Origin: JACQQW01 sp964520655 | GTDB taxonomy: Bacteria; Omnitrophota; Gorgyraeia; Zapsychrales; Fredricksoniimonadaceae | Direction of reading: 5' to 3' | Length of the DNA: 53,120 bases | Assembly: GCA_964520655.1 (NCBI GenBank) | Contig: CAZFNI010000016.1 | Span: 1 to 53,120, forward strand | Shown here: one piece after another, positions 40,483-49,432 of the stretch | Layout: each line of letters begins with the position of its first letter | Numbering within the stretch: position 1 is the stretch's first letter | Made by a program: the position numbers and the translations under genes | The notes under the pieces: generated by a model | Seen by the model: the letters and a program-made list of their open reading frames with translations, nothing else | Database searches by the model: none | What the model was told of the DNA's origin: nothing

Positions 40483-41772
40483 ATGGTCAAGGTTCGTTTT
40501 GCCCCTTCACCAACGGGGTATTTACATATCGGCGGCGCGCGCACCGCGTTGTTCAACTGGATGTACGCCAAAGCGCAGGGCGGGACATTTGTGCTGCGTA
40601 TCGAGGACACCGACAAGGTGCGTTCCAAGCAGGAATATCTCGATGAGATCATGGACAGCATGCAGTGGCTGGGCTTGACGTGGGATGAATTCTACAAGCA
40701 AAGCGATCGATTTGATCTGTATGCGCAATACGCGCAAAAACTTTTAGATGAGGGCAAAGCCTACAAGGAAGTGCGTGAAGAAGGCGGCGGCGAGGCGATC
40801 GTCCTTAAGATGCCGGAAAAGATCATCAAGATCTATGATCTGATCCGCGATGAGATCATTGTCGACACCAAGGAACTCAAAGATCAGGTGCTGATCAAGA
40901 GCGACGGTTCACCGACGTATAGTTTTGCCTGTGTCATTGATGATGCCTTAATGGGGATCACCTGCGTTATACGCGGGGAGGATCATATTTCCAATACGCC
41001 AAAGCAGATCGTGATCTATGAAGCTCTCGGGTTTAAGGTCCCTAAGTTCGCTCATTTGCCGTTGATCCTTGACGATGAAAGAGCCAGGTTATCTAAAAGG
41101 GCGGGGGCGGTCGCGGTCACCGACTACCGCGGCCAGGGGTTCTTGCCCCAGGCGGTTGTGAATTATTTATTATTGCTGGGCTGGTCGCCGGGCAATAATC
41201 AGGAAAAAGTCGTTTTGGCCAATGCAGTGAAGAATTTTTCGATCAAAAAGATCAACAAGGCCGGCGCCGCGTTCTCGATGGATAAGTTAAAATGGCTTAA
41301 CAGCGAATACATCAAAGAAATGGATACGGCAGCTCTGACAGAGGCCATTAAACCGTTCTTGGATAAACAGTATGGCCCTGCCGCAGCACAAAAACCGGAC
41401 TTGCCGGGTATTGTTCAACTGTATAAAGGCCGCATGAATACTTTGGTTGATTTTATCGATTGGACGGAATTTTTATTTAAAGAAGATTACACGAAAGACC
41501 CTAAGGTCACAGAAGAGCTTGCCGCAAAGAATATGAAGAAAGAATTTGGATTGCTGGCGGATGCATTGCAAAAGCTGGAGACCTTTGATATAAAGACTGC
41601 GGAGGAGGTTTTCCGTCAGGTTGTTGCTTCTCTTGGGATCAAAGCCGGAGAGCTGGTGCATCCGGTGCGCGGTGCCTTGACGGGAAAATCCGTCGGACCG
41701 GGTTTGTTTGAGACAATGGTCGTGCTGGGGAAACAAAAGACTATCAGCCGCCTGCGCGCGGCGTTTGTGTAA
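40483..41772 (+). CDS. gltX: Glutamyl-tRNA synthetase, shortened
   Basis: 429 residues, versus about 470-490. RFAPSPTGYLHIGGARTALF holds the HIGH-like motif and ARLSKRAGAV the KMSKS-like motif. After GKAYKEVREEGGG the protein jumps to AIVLKMPEKIIKIYDLIRDE, so the CxC-containing stretch (PEELE, RYDGRC-like) is missing. The C-terminal anticodon domain is present (FETMVVLGKQKTISRL). tRNA-Gln lies directly downstream; whether the enzyme also charges it cannot be read here. Confidence 0.93.
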   Translation: MVKVRFAPSPTGYLHIGGARTALFNWMYAKAQGGTFVLRIEDTDKVRSKQEYLDEIMDSMQWLGLTWDEFYKQSDRFDLYAQYAQKLLDEGKAYKEVREEGGGEAIVLKMPEKIIKIYDLIRDEIIVDTKELKDQVLIKSDGSPTYSFACVIDDALMGITCVIRGEDHISNTPKQIVIYEALGFKVPKFAHLPLILDDERARLSKRAGAVAVTDYRGQGFLPQAVVNYLLLLGWSPGNNQEKVVLANAVKNFSIKKINKAGAAFSMDKLKWLNSEYIKEMDTAALTEAIKPFLDKQYGPAAAQKPDLPGIVQLYKGRMNTLVDFIDWTEFLFKEDYTKDPKVTEELAAKNMKKEFGLLADALQKLETFDIKTAEEVFRQVVASLGIKAGELVHPVRGALTGKSVGPGLFETMVVLGKQKTISRLRAAFV

Positions 41773-41783
41773 GTTTTGCCTTG

Positions 41784-41883
41784 NNNNNNNNNNNNNNNNN
41801 NNNNNNNNNNNNNNNNNNNNNNNNNNNNNNNNNNNNNNNNNNNNNNNNNNNNNNNNNNNNNNNNNNNNNNNNNNNNNNNNNNN
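41784..41883. other. Assembly gap (100 N) with identical flanks
   Basis: The 13 bases AAGTTTTGCCTTG occur directly before (41771-41783) and directly after (41884-41896) the N run. The contig ends probably overlap, so little or no sequence is missing. Confidence 0.85.
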
Positions 41884-41889
41884 AAGTTT

Positions 41890-41961
41890 TGCCTTGTCGT
41901 CTAATCGGTAGGACTACAGATTCTGGATCTGTGTATCTTGGTTCGAGTCCAAGCGAGGCAG
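41890..41961 (+). tRNA. tRNA-Gln (CTG)
   Basis: 72 bases. Acceptor TGCCTTG/CGAGGCA with discriminator G, anticodon loop TTCTGGA (CTG), T arm CTTGGTTCGAGTCCAAG. CCA is encoded at 41962-41964. It begins 6 bases after the assembly gap. Confidence 0.93.
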
Positions 41962-41997
41962 CCAACTTTTCATCAAGATCGAAGGGCCTAGAAAAGT

Positions 41998-43113
41998 ATG
42001 GAGCTGAAGGATTCTTCACGGTGGGAAGGTGTTAAGATCACTTTGGTGACCGTGGTGGGCCTTTGCGTGATCCTGGAGCTTATCTTAAGGATATTATCCT
42101 CGGTCGGAGTAGTAAAGCTCATTTATGTGAATCAAGAGCAGAGGAAAACGGAGCTTTATCAATTTGACCCCTATACGGGGTGGCGCATGAGGCCGAACTC
42201 CAATTGGTATGTCATTTATAAAGAAGGACGACGGCTGGAAGAGATGAACATCGACGGTTGGCGCGACCGTCTCTACCCCCTTGAGAAATTAAAGAACACC
42301 TTCCGTATCGGCGTCATGGGATGTTCATTCACCTATGGATATGGGGCCGATGTTGACCAGACTTATCCCAAAGTCCTGGAGCGGTTATTCCATGAGAGAA
42401 AGTCGCCCAACATTGAGGTTATGAATTTTGGGGTTAACGGTTGGGGGCTAGACCAGCTTCTGTTGGGGTATAAGGCCTATGTGAGAAAATATAAACCGGA
42501 TGTTGTTCTCCTTCAGTATTATGGCGACGGGGTCCTGCGCACGGCGTACGACGAGATGTGGGCCACGCAAAAGCCGGTTTATGTCATGCAGGATGGAAAG
42601 CCTGTGCTGCGCAATTATCCTGTTCCTAAAAGCAGGTTTAGAAGCGCTGATAAATGGCTGGCCTATAATAGTTTTCTCTATGCGTTCGTCAAAGACAAGT
42701 TCTTGGCGATCTACGAGGCGAAAAAATGGTATCGTTTTCTCAATCAAGCTCAAACCCTGCCTAATGACGAGAAGTTGTGGCGGCTTTGCACCGAGATCTT
42801 GAAATTATTCAAACAGGAAGCAGACAAAGACCATGTAAGGCTGATCGTTTTTGTCTGGGATAGATTAGCGGCACATGAAAAGAAGACCTGTAAAGATGCC
42901 GGTGTTGAAGTGGTCGATATTCAGGATATGTTCCCAGAGATAGACATTCGAAGCGACTGGAGAGATAAAAGCCCGTTGCATTTCCCTGCTCCGACGATGC
43001 ACTGGAACGAAAAAGGCAATGTGCATGTGGCTGAGTCGCTGTATAAGTATCTTGAGATGACCGTAGGCCAAGAGATCAGTGCTAGAACAAAAGGCGTTGA
43101 CGCACAGCGCTGA
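41998..43113 (+). CDS. Membrane-anchored SGNH/GDSL-type hydrolase
   Basis: 371 residues. A transmembrane helix (about 13-35) anchors an SGNH fold: nucleophile block MGCSFTYGYG (GxSxTxG), NFGVNGWG (Gly/Asn blocks), VVLLQYYGDG and the late MHWNEKGNVHVAE with the catalytic His. Such proteins add or remove acyl groups on glycans. It precedes the carbamoyltransferase by 41 bases on the same strand, so a joint role in surface-glycan or lipid decoration is likely (inference). Confidence 0.78.
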   Translation: MELKDSSRWEGVKITLVTVVGLCVILELILRILSSVGVVKLIYVNQEQRKTELYQFDPYTGWRMRPNSNWYVIYKEGRRLEEMNIDGWRDRLYPLEKLKNTFRIGVMGCSFTYGYGADVDQTYPKVLERLFHERKSPNIEVMNFGVNGWGLDQLLLGYKAYVRKYKPDVVLLQYYGDGVLRTAYDEMWATQKPVYVMQDGKPVLRNYPVPKSRFRSADKWLAYNSFLYAFVKDKFLAIYEAKKWYRFLNQAQTLPNDEKLWRLCTEILKLFKQEADKDHVRLIVFVWDRLAAHEKKTCKDAGVEVVDIQDMFPEIDIRSDWRDKSPLHFPAPTMHWNEKGNVHVAESLYKYLEMTVGQEISARTKGVDAQR

Positions 43114-43154
43114 GAGTTGGTTTTCCTGATCCCAAGATCACGTGAAATAAGTCC

Positions 43155-44987
43155 ATGGCAAAAAAGACGTCAACCCATATTCTGGGCATCTCCGCGTATT
43201 ATCATGACAGCGCTGCCGCCATTGTTCGCGATGGTGAGATCATCGCCGCTGCTCAGGAAGAGCGGTTTACCCGAAAGAAGCACGATCCGTCCTTTCCAAC
43301 CAACGCCATCGCGTTCTGCCTCAAACAAGCCGGCGTAACGATCAATGATGTCGACCATGTCGCATTCTATGATAAACCATTCCTGAAACTTGAGCGCCTG
43401 CTGTTAACCTATTTGAATTATGCGCCCAGCGGGTTATTGTCGTATTTGACAGCCATGCCGGTATGGATCAAGGAAAAGATATTTCTCAAAGACGCTATTT
43501 GCCGTCAACTGTCGTATGATGGTGAACCATTGTTCTTGGAACACCACGAGTCTCACGCTGCGTCGGCGTTTTTCCCTTCACCATTTAAGGAGGCTGCTAT
43601 CCTGACGATGGATGGCGTCGGGGAATGGACCACAACTAGTTTCGGTGTCGGTAAAGACAATGCGATCCGCCTGGAGAGCGAGATACGTTTTCCTCATTCG
43701 TTGGGGCTTTTGTATTCGGCATTCACGTTTTATTGCGGGTTTAGGGTTAATTCTGGCGAATATAAATTAATGGGCCTGGCCCCTTATGGCGAGCCCAAAT
43801 ATGCCGACCTTATCCGGCGGGATTTAGTGGATATTAAGCCCGACGGGTCATTCCGTCTGAACATGGATTATTTTAATTATTGCGCAGGGTTAACGATGAC
43901 CAATGATCGATTCCATCGGTTATTCGGCCGCGGTCCCCGCGCCCCTGAGTCAGCGTTGACGCAGCTGGACATGGATGTGGCCAGATCTATCCAGGAAGTT
44001 ACCGAGGAGATCATGCTTAAATGCGCAAGGCATGTCCGGGAAGCAACGGGCCAGCGCAATTTGTGTCTGGCTGGAGGCGTTGCGCTTAATTGTGTCGGCA
44101 ACGGCAAGATCGCCCGGGAAGGGATCTTTGAGAGGATATGGATACAACCGGCTGCGGGTGACGCTGGCGGAGCATTGGGTGCTGCGCTGTTCGTGTGGTA
44201 TCAGTATCTCAATAACCCGCGCAGCGTCGATGGAAAGCATGATCTGCAGAAAGGTTCCTATTTGGGGCCAAGTTATGACCCACAGGAGATCGAAACATTC
44301 TTGCGGTCACGGAATATTCCGCATGAGCAATTTAGTGGCGATGCGATATTTGACCACGTTGCGAAGCTTATTGAGGAGCAGAATGTGATCGGGCTGGTGC
44401 AAGGCGGGATGGAATTCGGACCCCGCGCTTTGGGTGCCCGCAGCATTTTAGGCGACGCCCGTTCAGAGAAGATGCAGGAAAATATGAATATCAGGACCAA
44501 GTTCAGGGAGTCGTTCCGTCCATTCGCCCCCAGCATACTTTTAGAGAGGGCCCAGGATTATGTGGATGTGCCCGGGGAAAGCCCGTACATGCTTTTGGTC
44601 GGGCAGCTTCGCGAACATCAGAAAACCACCCAACCTGTGGATGGATCACTTAAAGGGCTTGCTTTGCTGAAAGCAAAAAGATCAACGATACCAGCGGTCA
44701 CTCATGTGGATTATTCCGCACGCCTACAGACAGTGGATCAAGAGCGCAGCCCGTTCTATTATAAACTGATCGAGGCTTTTGAGCGCCGAACCGGCTGTGC
44801 GGCCGTTATTAACACATCGTTCAATATTCGCGGCGAGCCGATCGTTTGTACGTTGGAAGATGCGTATCGCTGCTTCATGTGTACCAACATGGATTTTCTG
44901 GTCCTGGGGAATTTTGTTCTGGCGAAAGACCAGCAGCCTGACCGGGATAAATACAAAAAAGAGAACATCTCGCAAATATTGGATTAA
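43155..44987 (+). CDS. O-carbamoyltransferase (NodU/CmcH/TobZ family)
   Basis: 610 residues. The Kae1-like domain has ILGISAYYHDSAAAIVRDG, the metal-binding EHHESHAASAFFPSPF, LTMDGVGEWTTTSFG and LAGGVALNCVGNGKI. The YrdC-like domain has GGMEFGPRALGARSILGDAR, FRESFRPFAPSIL and INTSFNIRGEPIVCTLEDA. The enzyme uses carbamoyl phosphate and ATP to carbamoylate hydroxyls of sugars or natural products. It is followed by SxtJ-like and DUF5989 genes, the same trio order as sxtI-sxtJ-sxtK. The substrate is not shown. Confidence 0.93.
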   Translation: MAKKTSTHILGISAYYHDSAAAIVRDGEIIAAAQEERFTRKKHDPSFPTNAIAFCLKQAGVTINDVDHVAFYDKPFLKLERLLLTYLNYAPSGLLSYLTAMPVWIKEKIFLKDAICRQLSYDGEPLFLEHHESHAASAFFPSPFKEAAILTMDGVGEWTTTSFGVGKDNAIRLESEIRFPHSLGLLYSAFTFYCGFRVNSGEYKLMGLAPYGEPKYADLIRRDLVDIKPDGSFRLNMDYFNYCAGLTMTNDRFHRLFGRGPRAPESALTQLDMDVARSIQEVTEEIMLKCARHVREATGQRNLCLAGGVALNCVGNGKIAREGIFERIWIQPAAGDAGGALGAALFVWYQYLNNPRSVDGKHDLQKGSYLGPSYDPQEIETFLRSRNIPHEQFSGDAIFDHVAKLIEEQNVIGLVQGGMEFGPRALGARSILGDARSEKMQENMNIRTKFRESFRPFAPSILLERAQDYVDVPGESPYMLLVGQLREHQKTTQPVDGSLKGLALLKAKRSTIPAVTHVDYSARLQTVDQERSPFYYKLIEAFERRTGCAAVINTSFNIRGEPIVCTLEDAYRCFMCTNMDFLVLGNFVLAKDQQPDRDKYKKENISQILD

Positions 44988-45007
44988 CTAAGGAGATAAA
45001 GCAAGGG

Positions 45008-45406
45008 ATGAACAGAGAAAAAAGGGACATGCTGGTGTTTGGTTACGGGCTGGGGTTGATCGCGGCATTTTTTGGTGTCGGCGGTTACTTAAAGCACGGC
45101 ATGACGCCGGCGCAGATCGTTCTGTTGACCTGTAGTGTTTTTCTTGTTTGCGCCACTTCATTGGATTGGACGGCGCTGCGTCCGGCGTATAAAGGATGGA
45201 TGAAAGCGGCGCACGCGATCGGATCCGTGGTGACGACCCTTGTGCTAGTGCTCGTTTTTGTTATTTGCTTTGTTCCTGTCGGGATCGTCTTGAAAATTAT
45301 CGGGAAAGACCACTTGGACCGCCGCTGGGATCGGGCCGCCAGCAGCTACTGGTGCAAACGTCCACAGGATGAATTCAGTAAAGACAGGTACAGCCAACAG
45401 TTCTAG
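45008..45406 (+). CDS. SxtJ-family membrane protein
   Basis: 132 residues with four hydrophobic segments (about 9-27, 36-52, 65-85 and 80-95) and the C-terminal IGKDHLDRRWDRAASSYWCKR. The DPLxRRWDxxxxSYW-like end is the SxtJ family hallmark as I recall it. The family has no assigned activity and travels with carbamoyltransferases. It lies 20 bases after that gene; AAGGAG precedes the start. Confidence 0.8.
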   Translation: MNREKRDMLVFGYGLGLIAAFFGVGGYLKHGMTPAQIVLLTCSVFLVCATSLDWTALRPAYKGWMKAAHAIGSVVTTLVLVLVFVICFVPVGIVLKIIGKDHLDRRWDRAASSYWCKRPQDEFSKDRYSQQF

Positions 45407-45418
45407 GGGAGGATTTTC

Positions 45419-45577
45419 ATGACTAAGTTGTCAACGATCAAAGAACTTTGGGTCTTTTTAAAGTCACGCAAACGTTTTTGGCTTGTTCCCATCATCGGCA
45501 TACTGGTATTGCTGAGCGTTTTGATCATTTTTGCCCAAACATCAGCCGTTGCCCCGTTCATTTATACGCTTTTTTAA
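45419..45577 (+). CDS. SxtK-like DUF5989 small membrane protein
   Basis: 52 residues: MTKLSTIKELWVFLKSRKRF, then WLVPIIGILVLLSVLIIFAQ and TSAVAPFIYTLF. A short amphipathic start, one transmembrane helix and the SAVAPFIYTLF end match DUF5989, whose named member is SxtK. GGGGAGG precedes the ATG. It is 12 bases after the SxtJ-like gene. Function unknown; the constant pairing suggests a membrane tether or partner for the carbamoyltransferase. Confidence 0.82.
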   Translation: MTKLSTIKELWVFLKSRKRFWLVPIIGILVLLSVLIIFAQTSAVAPFIYTLF

Positions 45578-45596
45578 TTCTGGGTTGATCCCGCCA

Positions 45597-46946
45597 TTAG
45601 ATGAGCAGGATCTTGTCTTTGCCCTGCGCTTTGACGCGGTAGAGGGCCTTATCGGCTTTGACCAAAAGGTCGTGGCGGGTCATGGGGTGGATCCATTCCG
45701 CGCCGCCAATGCTTAAGGTGACTTTGCGTTTAAGCGTGAGGTTCTCGGCCGCTTCCTTGATCTTGTTAGCGACAATGAGCGCTCCCGGCAGGGCGGTTTG
45801 GGGAAGGATCACGGCAAATTCGTCGCCCCCGTAGCGGCAGAATACATCGGAATACCGTAAGCGTTTGCTAATGGCTTGCGCAAGGGCTGTCAGCAAAATA
45901 TCTCCTTCAGGGTGGCCGAATTCATCGTTGTATGTCTTGAACCCGTCAACATCAAAAAGGATCATGCTTAAATTCCCGGGGTAGCGTTTTAAGCGCATGG
46001 TCTCATAATCGAGCACCGCTGTCATGTGGCGGTAGTTGAAGATATTGGTCAGCGGGTCAACATTGGCCAGGTTCTTTAATTCATCGTTGTTTAAGGCAAC
46101 CCCTGCCTGCAGGGCCATGTTGTAGAGCAGGGAGAGGTCATCGTCAGTGAAATTGCTGCCTGTTTTGCTGCCGGAAACAACAAGCACCCCCAACACAGCA
46201 TCATTGGCCAATAGCGGCGCGCAGATGATGGGAAATTCAAAATGTTCCAGTGCTTCTTTGGAAGAATCTTTGATCTCATTGATCGAGGTGATCAGGGCGG
46301 ATTTTTTATGTTTGATGACCGATGAAAAAGCGGAGTCTTCCATGGAGAATTCCAACCCCTGGATGGAAATGGTCTCCGAGCCGACGATCGTCTTGATCAC
46401 CAGCTGGCCGGAGTCCTTGTTGCAAAGAAGCGCCAAGCCGATCTTGCCGTCTAGCGCTTCGGTCGCCGTCTCAACGATCAGGTGCAGAAAGCCGTTGATG
46501 TTCTGATTGGAGGCAAGCCCCACACTGATCTTGGTCAGTACGGAATGCAGGGTCTTTTTAGCGGACTCAAGATTACGCCGGTCTTCTTCCAGGCGGGAGG
46601 TTACAGCGTTGAATGTTTTTTTCAGTTCCACCGCTTCGTTGGCTTCCAGGTCTTTGGCGGAATTCTGCAGGTGGCTTAACGACGAAGAAATGGCACGCTG
46701 GCCTTCTCTCGCCGTTTCAATGAACCCAAGGATGGTCTTGCGCATCGCCCAGTATCCGCAGACAATCCCTAAAATGACCCACAGCAACACGCGGGTGATG
46801 TCATCTATGGAGAGCTGGATCTCATTATAATGCTGCAGCTGGAAATACAAATAGAACAGAACGGCTAAAGGGATGATCGAAACAAGGAGAAAGAAAATAA
46901 GGAATTTTCGCAGGATTGAGGATTCGTTAAGCGAAAGTATTTTCAT
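45597..46946 (-). CDS. GAF-GGDEF diguanylate cyclase, membrane-bound
   Basis: 449 residues if ATG 46946 is used; a TATACT (-10) lies so close that the message would be nearly leaderless, and earlier in-frame starts fall before it. Two transmembrane helices (about 15-37 and 50-72) and a coiled coil lead to a GAF domain (~150-280) and a GGDEF domain: LANVDPLTNIFNYRHM, LFDVDGFKTYNDEFGH and RYGGDEFAVILP. RYSD five residues before GGDEF is an intact inhibitory I-site. It makes c-di-GMP. Convergent with the DUF5989 gene. Confidence 0.9.
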   Translation of the reverse strand: MKILSLNESSILRKFLIFFLLVSIIPLAVLFYLYFQLQHYNEIQLSIDDITRVLLWVILGIVCGYWAMRKTILGFIETAREGQRAISSSLSHLQNSAKDLEANEAVELKKTFNAVTSRLEEDRRNLESAKKTLHSVLTKISVGLASNQNINGFLHLIVETATEALDGKIGLALLCNKDSGQLVIKTIVGSETISIQGLEFSMEDSAFSSVIKHKKSALITSINEIKDSSKEALEHFEFPIICAPLLANDAVLGVLVVSGSKTGSNFTDDDLSLLYNMALQAGVALNNDELKNLANVDPLTNIFNYRHMTAVLDYETMRLKRYPGNLSMILFDVDGFKTYNDEFGHPEGDILLTALAQAISKRLRYSDVFCRYGGDEFAVILPQTALPGALIVANKIKEAAENLTLKRKVTLSIGGAEWIHPMTRHDLLVKADKALYRVKAQGKDKILLI

Positions 46947-47042
46947 ATTCCTCATTTTAAGTATAAAAATTACAAAACAAAGACAAAACTTTGATATATT
47001 AAACAAGAACACGGATCAATGAACTTGTACAAAGGAGAATGT

Positions 47043-47297
47043 ATGCGTAAGGCAGTATTTGTGGTGATGGCAGGGGTATTGATTTTGGCGGCGTCTGGAT
47101 GCGCGGAGAACAAGACGCGGGTCGCTGAAGGTGCCGGCATTGGCGGTGTTTTAGGAGCGACCATTGGCGGGATCGTCGGTTATCAAAGCGGACATCCGGT
47201 CGAAGGGGCGTTGATCGGCGGCGCGGTGGGAGCCGGCGGCGGTGCGGTGGTCGGGGCGCAGATCGAAAAGCCAGAGGCTCAAGAACAAGCCAAATAA
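47043..47297 (+). CDS. Glycine-zipper lipoprotein
   Basis: 84 residues from ATG 47043, preceded by AAAGGAG. A lipoprotein signal ends in ILAASGC. The mature part is a glycine zipper (GAGIGGVLGATIGGIVGY, GALIGGAVGAGGGAVVGA), a motif that packs in membranes and occurs in outer-membrane lipoproteins. Its role here is unknown. Its stop shares a base with the YfhO-like start. Confidence 0.82.
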   Translation: MRKAVFVVMAGVLILAASGCAENKTRVAEGAGIGGVLGATIGGIVGYQSGHPVEGALIGGAVGAGGGAVVGAQIEKPEAQEQAK

Positions 47298-49432
47298 TGA
47301 TATTCGACAAGGGCCGAGGTTCCAGGGTAGAACGCATTGTCCTAATAGGCGTAGCGCTTTTTTTATGGGCATTTGCGTTCTACCCTTTTTTAAGCGGCGA
47401 AAAAAAGCTCATTGACGACGCCAAGCCGTATTATGAGCATGTGAAATATTATTTGGATAACCTTTCTCAAGGGGTTTATCCGCTGTGGGACCCCACCAAA
47501 GATTTCGGTGTGGACAATGAATTCTATTTACGCCGCATCGGGGAGTTTAATCCTGCCTATCTTGGTATTCTGCTGCTAAAGTCGTGCGGTGTTGATTTTA
47601 TGACCGCTCACCGCATCTTTCTATTTGCCTATTTTGGGTTGGGGGTGCTTGGTTTTTATTTGTTGTCGAGATTGTTGTTTGCGTCGCCTCTGACAGGATA
47701 TTTTGTTGTATTTAGCGTCGTGTTCTCCACTCTTGGCACGCTCGCGTTTAATTCTTATCTGCTGCTGATCCTAGTCCCAGAGATTTGGTTCTTGTATTTT
47801 CTGCTGGTCTTTTTTCGCGCGCCGCGGTTCAATGCGCTCATCGGGATGACCTTTTGCCTGATGATCATCAGCATCACCTACATCCCATTTTATTTTTTGA
47901 CCGTTATCCTGTGCGCTCTGACGGGATTTGCCTTAGTCGTTAAACAAAGCCACTGGCTTAAGCTTTGGCAATGCGGGCAATATTTAAAGCAACATCCTCC
48001 CCACTGGATACTGGCTCTTGCGCTTCTTGCGGCTGGATTTCTGCCCGGAGTGATGTGGAATCTCCAGTCCGCCAGGGGCGAGATGAGCGTTGTTTATCGT
48101 CATACCGGAGCGGAAACGTCCAATGCGGCAGCGCTGCATATCAATGTGGTCAATGAGGGCGGCATAGTGGCCCCAAGGATCGCGGATAAAATGTTCTTTG
48201 AGTTGGATAAAGCGGGGCTGGGGGATTTTTATTTACCGCTGTTTGTGTATTTAACAGCGCTTGTTGCGGCGTTCGTGGGCATAACGCGGCGGATGGTGTT
48301 CTTTTTTGTCTGGGGATTCTTGGTGTATTTGATCGGTATCGCTGATGCCAGCCCCCTGCACGGCTTTTTGTATCAGCATGTGTTCTTTTTCAAGTATTTC
48401 CGCAATTTGCAATTCTTCCTTTGGCTGGGCGTCCTGCCGGCGATGGTCTTGTTTGCCGCCGAACTTTTTGAAGGATTGATGCGCGTTGAGTTGGGGACGA
48501 CCAAAAAGAAGATGCTCTATTGCGGCTATATTGTTCTGGTGCATGGGGCAGCGGCGCTTTTCTTTGCCGGGCAGGATATTCGCGTGGTGATTCCCGGTAC
48601 TTATGTGGCCATCATTCTAAGCGCTGTCTTTTTTATTTTCATTCCTTTTCAGAGAACTTTGCCGCTGGCGGGGAAATTACTGCCATTTCTCTTATTATTT
48701 TCCTTTGCTGTTCAGCCGATGGAAGTTTTTTCCCATATCCGCAGCTCTTCGCCCAATGGTCCGGCCGCAAGCCTGTATAATGGCGCATACATGCGTTTTA
48801 CGTTGCCGCGATCAGAAAATATCGGTGATCTGTTGAACGAGCACGGGGAGGAGCGCTACCTGAACCAGCCGTTCTATTCCTCGAAGCGTTTCCAGGATAT
48901 GTTTCAAAATCTGAATCATCCGGTCTTGGGGCTTTATATCCGTCCAAGGCTGCTGTTGTATGATGGTATCGCCGGGCTTGACCCCAGGATCTCCCAATGG
49001 CCTTTGATCAGCGACGCGCTGGGCTCATTGACCAATGATGTCTTTATCGATCTCGACCAGTTAAATCTTATCCAGCAGACGTACCGCAAAGAGAGTGCCA
49101 CGGCAACGCTTGTCAGTGAGGGGTCGTCACAGATCAAGGTGAAGTATTTTGGAGCCAATAAGCTGGTCCTGGGATCAGACCTCAAGAAAGCACGGTTTCT
49201 GGTTTATAACAATGTGTATCATTCCCGATGGCGAGCGCTGATCGACGGCCGTCCAACGACGATCTTCCGGGCGAATTACGCATTCATGGGGATTGAGGTT
49301 CCTGCAGGGGCGCACAGGATCGAATTTGTTTTTCAAAGTCCGTGGAGGACGCGGCTGGCATTCTTACTGGAGCTTGTATTCGTGCTGGCCGCCGCCGCTG
49401 TCATTGTATTGATGCTCAGGAGAGCGCCATGA
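47297..49432 (+). CDS. YfhO-like polytopic membrane protein
   Basis: 711 residues with about twelve hydrophobic helices. YYEHVKYYLDNLSQGVYPLWDP and NPAYLGILLLKS are N-terminal YfhO-type features. The C-terminal NVYHSRWRALIDGRPTTIFR and FMGIEVPAGAHRIEFVFQSP is the family's beta-rich end. YfhO relatives are GT-C-like proteins implicated in glycosylation of surface polymers in Firmicutes. No D-x-D-type proof of activity was established. It overlaps the following TPR gene by 4 bases. Confidence 0.82.
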   Translation: MIFDKGRGSRVERIVLIGVALFLWAFAFYPFLSGEKKLIDDAKPYYEHVKYYLDNLSQGVYPLWDPTKDFGVDNEFYLRRIGEFNPAYLGILLLKSCGVDFMTAHRIFLFAYFGLGVLGFYLLSRLLFASPLTGYFVVFSVVFSTLGTLAFNSYLLLILVPEIWFLYFLLVFFRAPRFNALIGMTFCLMIISITYIPFYFLTVILCALTGFALVVKQSHWLKLWQCGQYLKQHPPHWILALALLAAGFLPGVMWNLQSARGEMSVVYRHTGAETSNAAALHINVVNEGGIVAPRIADKMFFELDKAGLGDFYLPLFVYLTALVAAFVGITRRMVFFFVWGFLVYLIGIADASPLHGFLYQHVFFFKYFRNLQFFLWLGVLPAMVLFAAELFEGLMRVELGTTKKKMLYCGYIVLVHGAAALFFAGQDIRVVIPGTYVAIILSAVFFIFIPFQRTLPLAGKLLPFLLLFSFAVQPMEVFSHIRSSSPNGPAASLYNGAYMRFTLPRSENIGDLLNEHGEERYLNQPFYSSKRFQDMFQNLNHPVLGLYIRPRLLLYDGIAGLDPRISQWPLISDALGSLTNDVFIDLDQLNLIQQTYRKESATATLVSEGSSQIKVKYFGANKLVLGSDLKKARFLVYNNVYHSRWRALIDGRPTTIFRANYAFMGIEVPAGAHRIEFVFQSPWRTRLAFLLELVFVLAAAAVIVLMLRRAP

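Noticed and set aside
43139..43146. TCACGTGA near the carbamoyltransferase start as a third parS site
   Set aside because: Only the central 8 bases match; the flanking GTT/AAC positions are wrong.
42004..45577. A saxitoxin-type biosynthetic cluster
   Set aside because: Only the I/J/K-type genes are present; no polyketide synthase-like SxtA, amidinotransferase or oxygenases are nearby.
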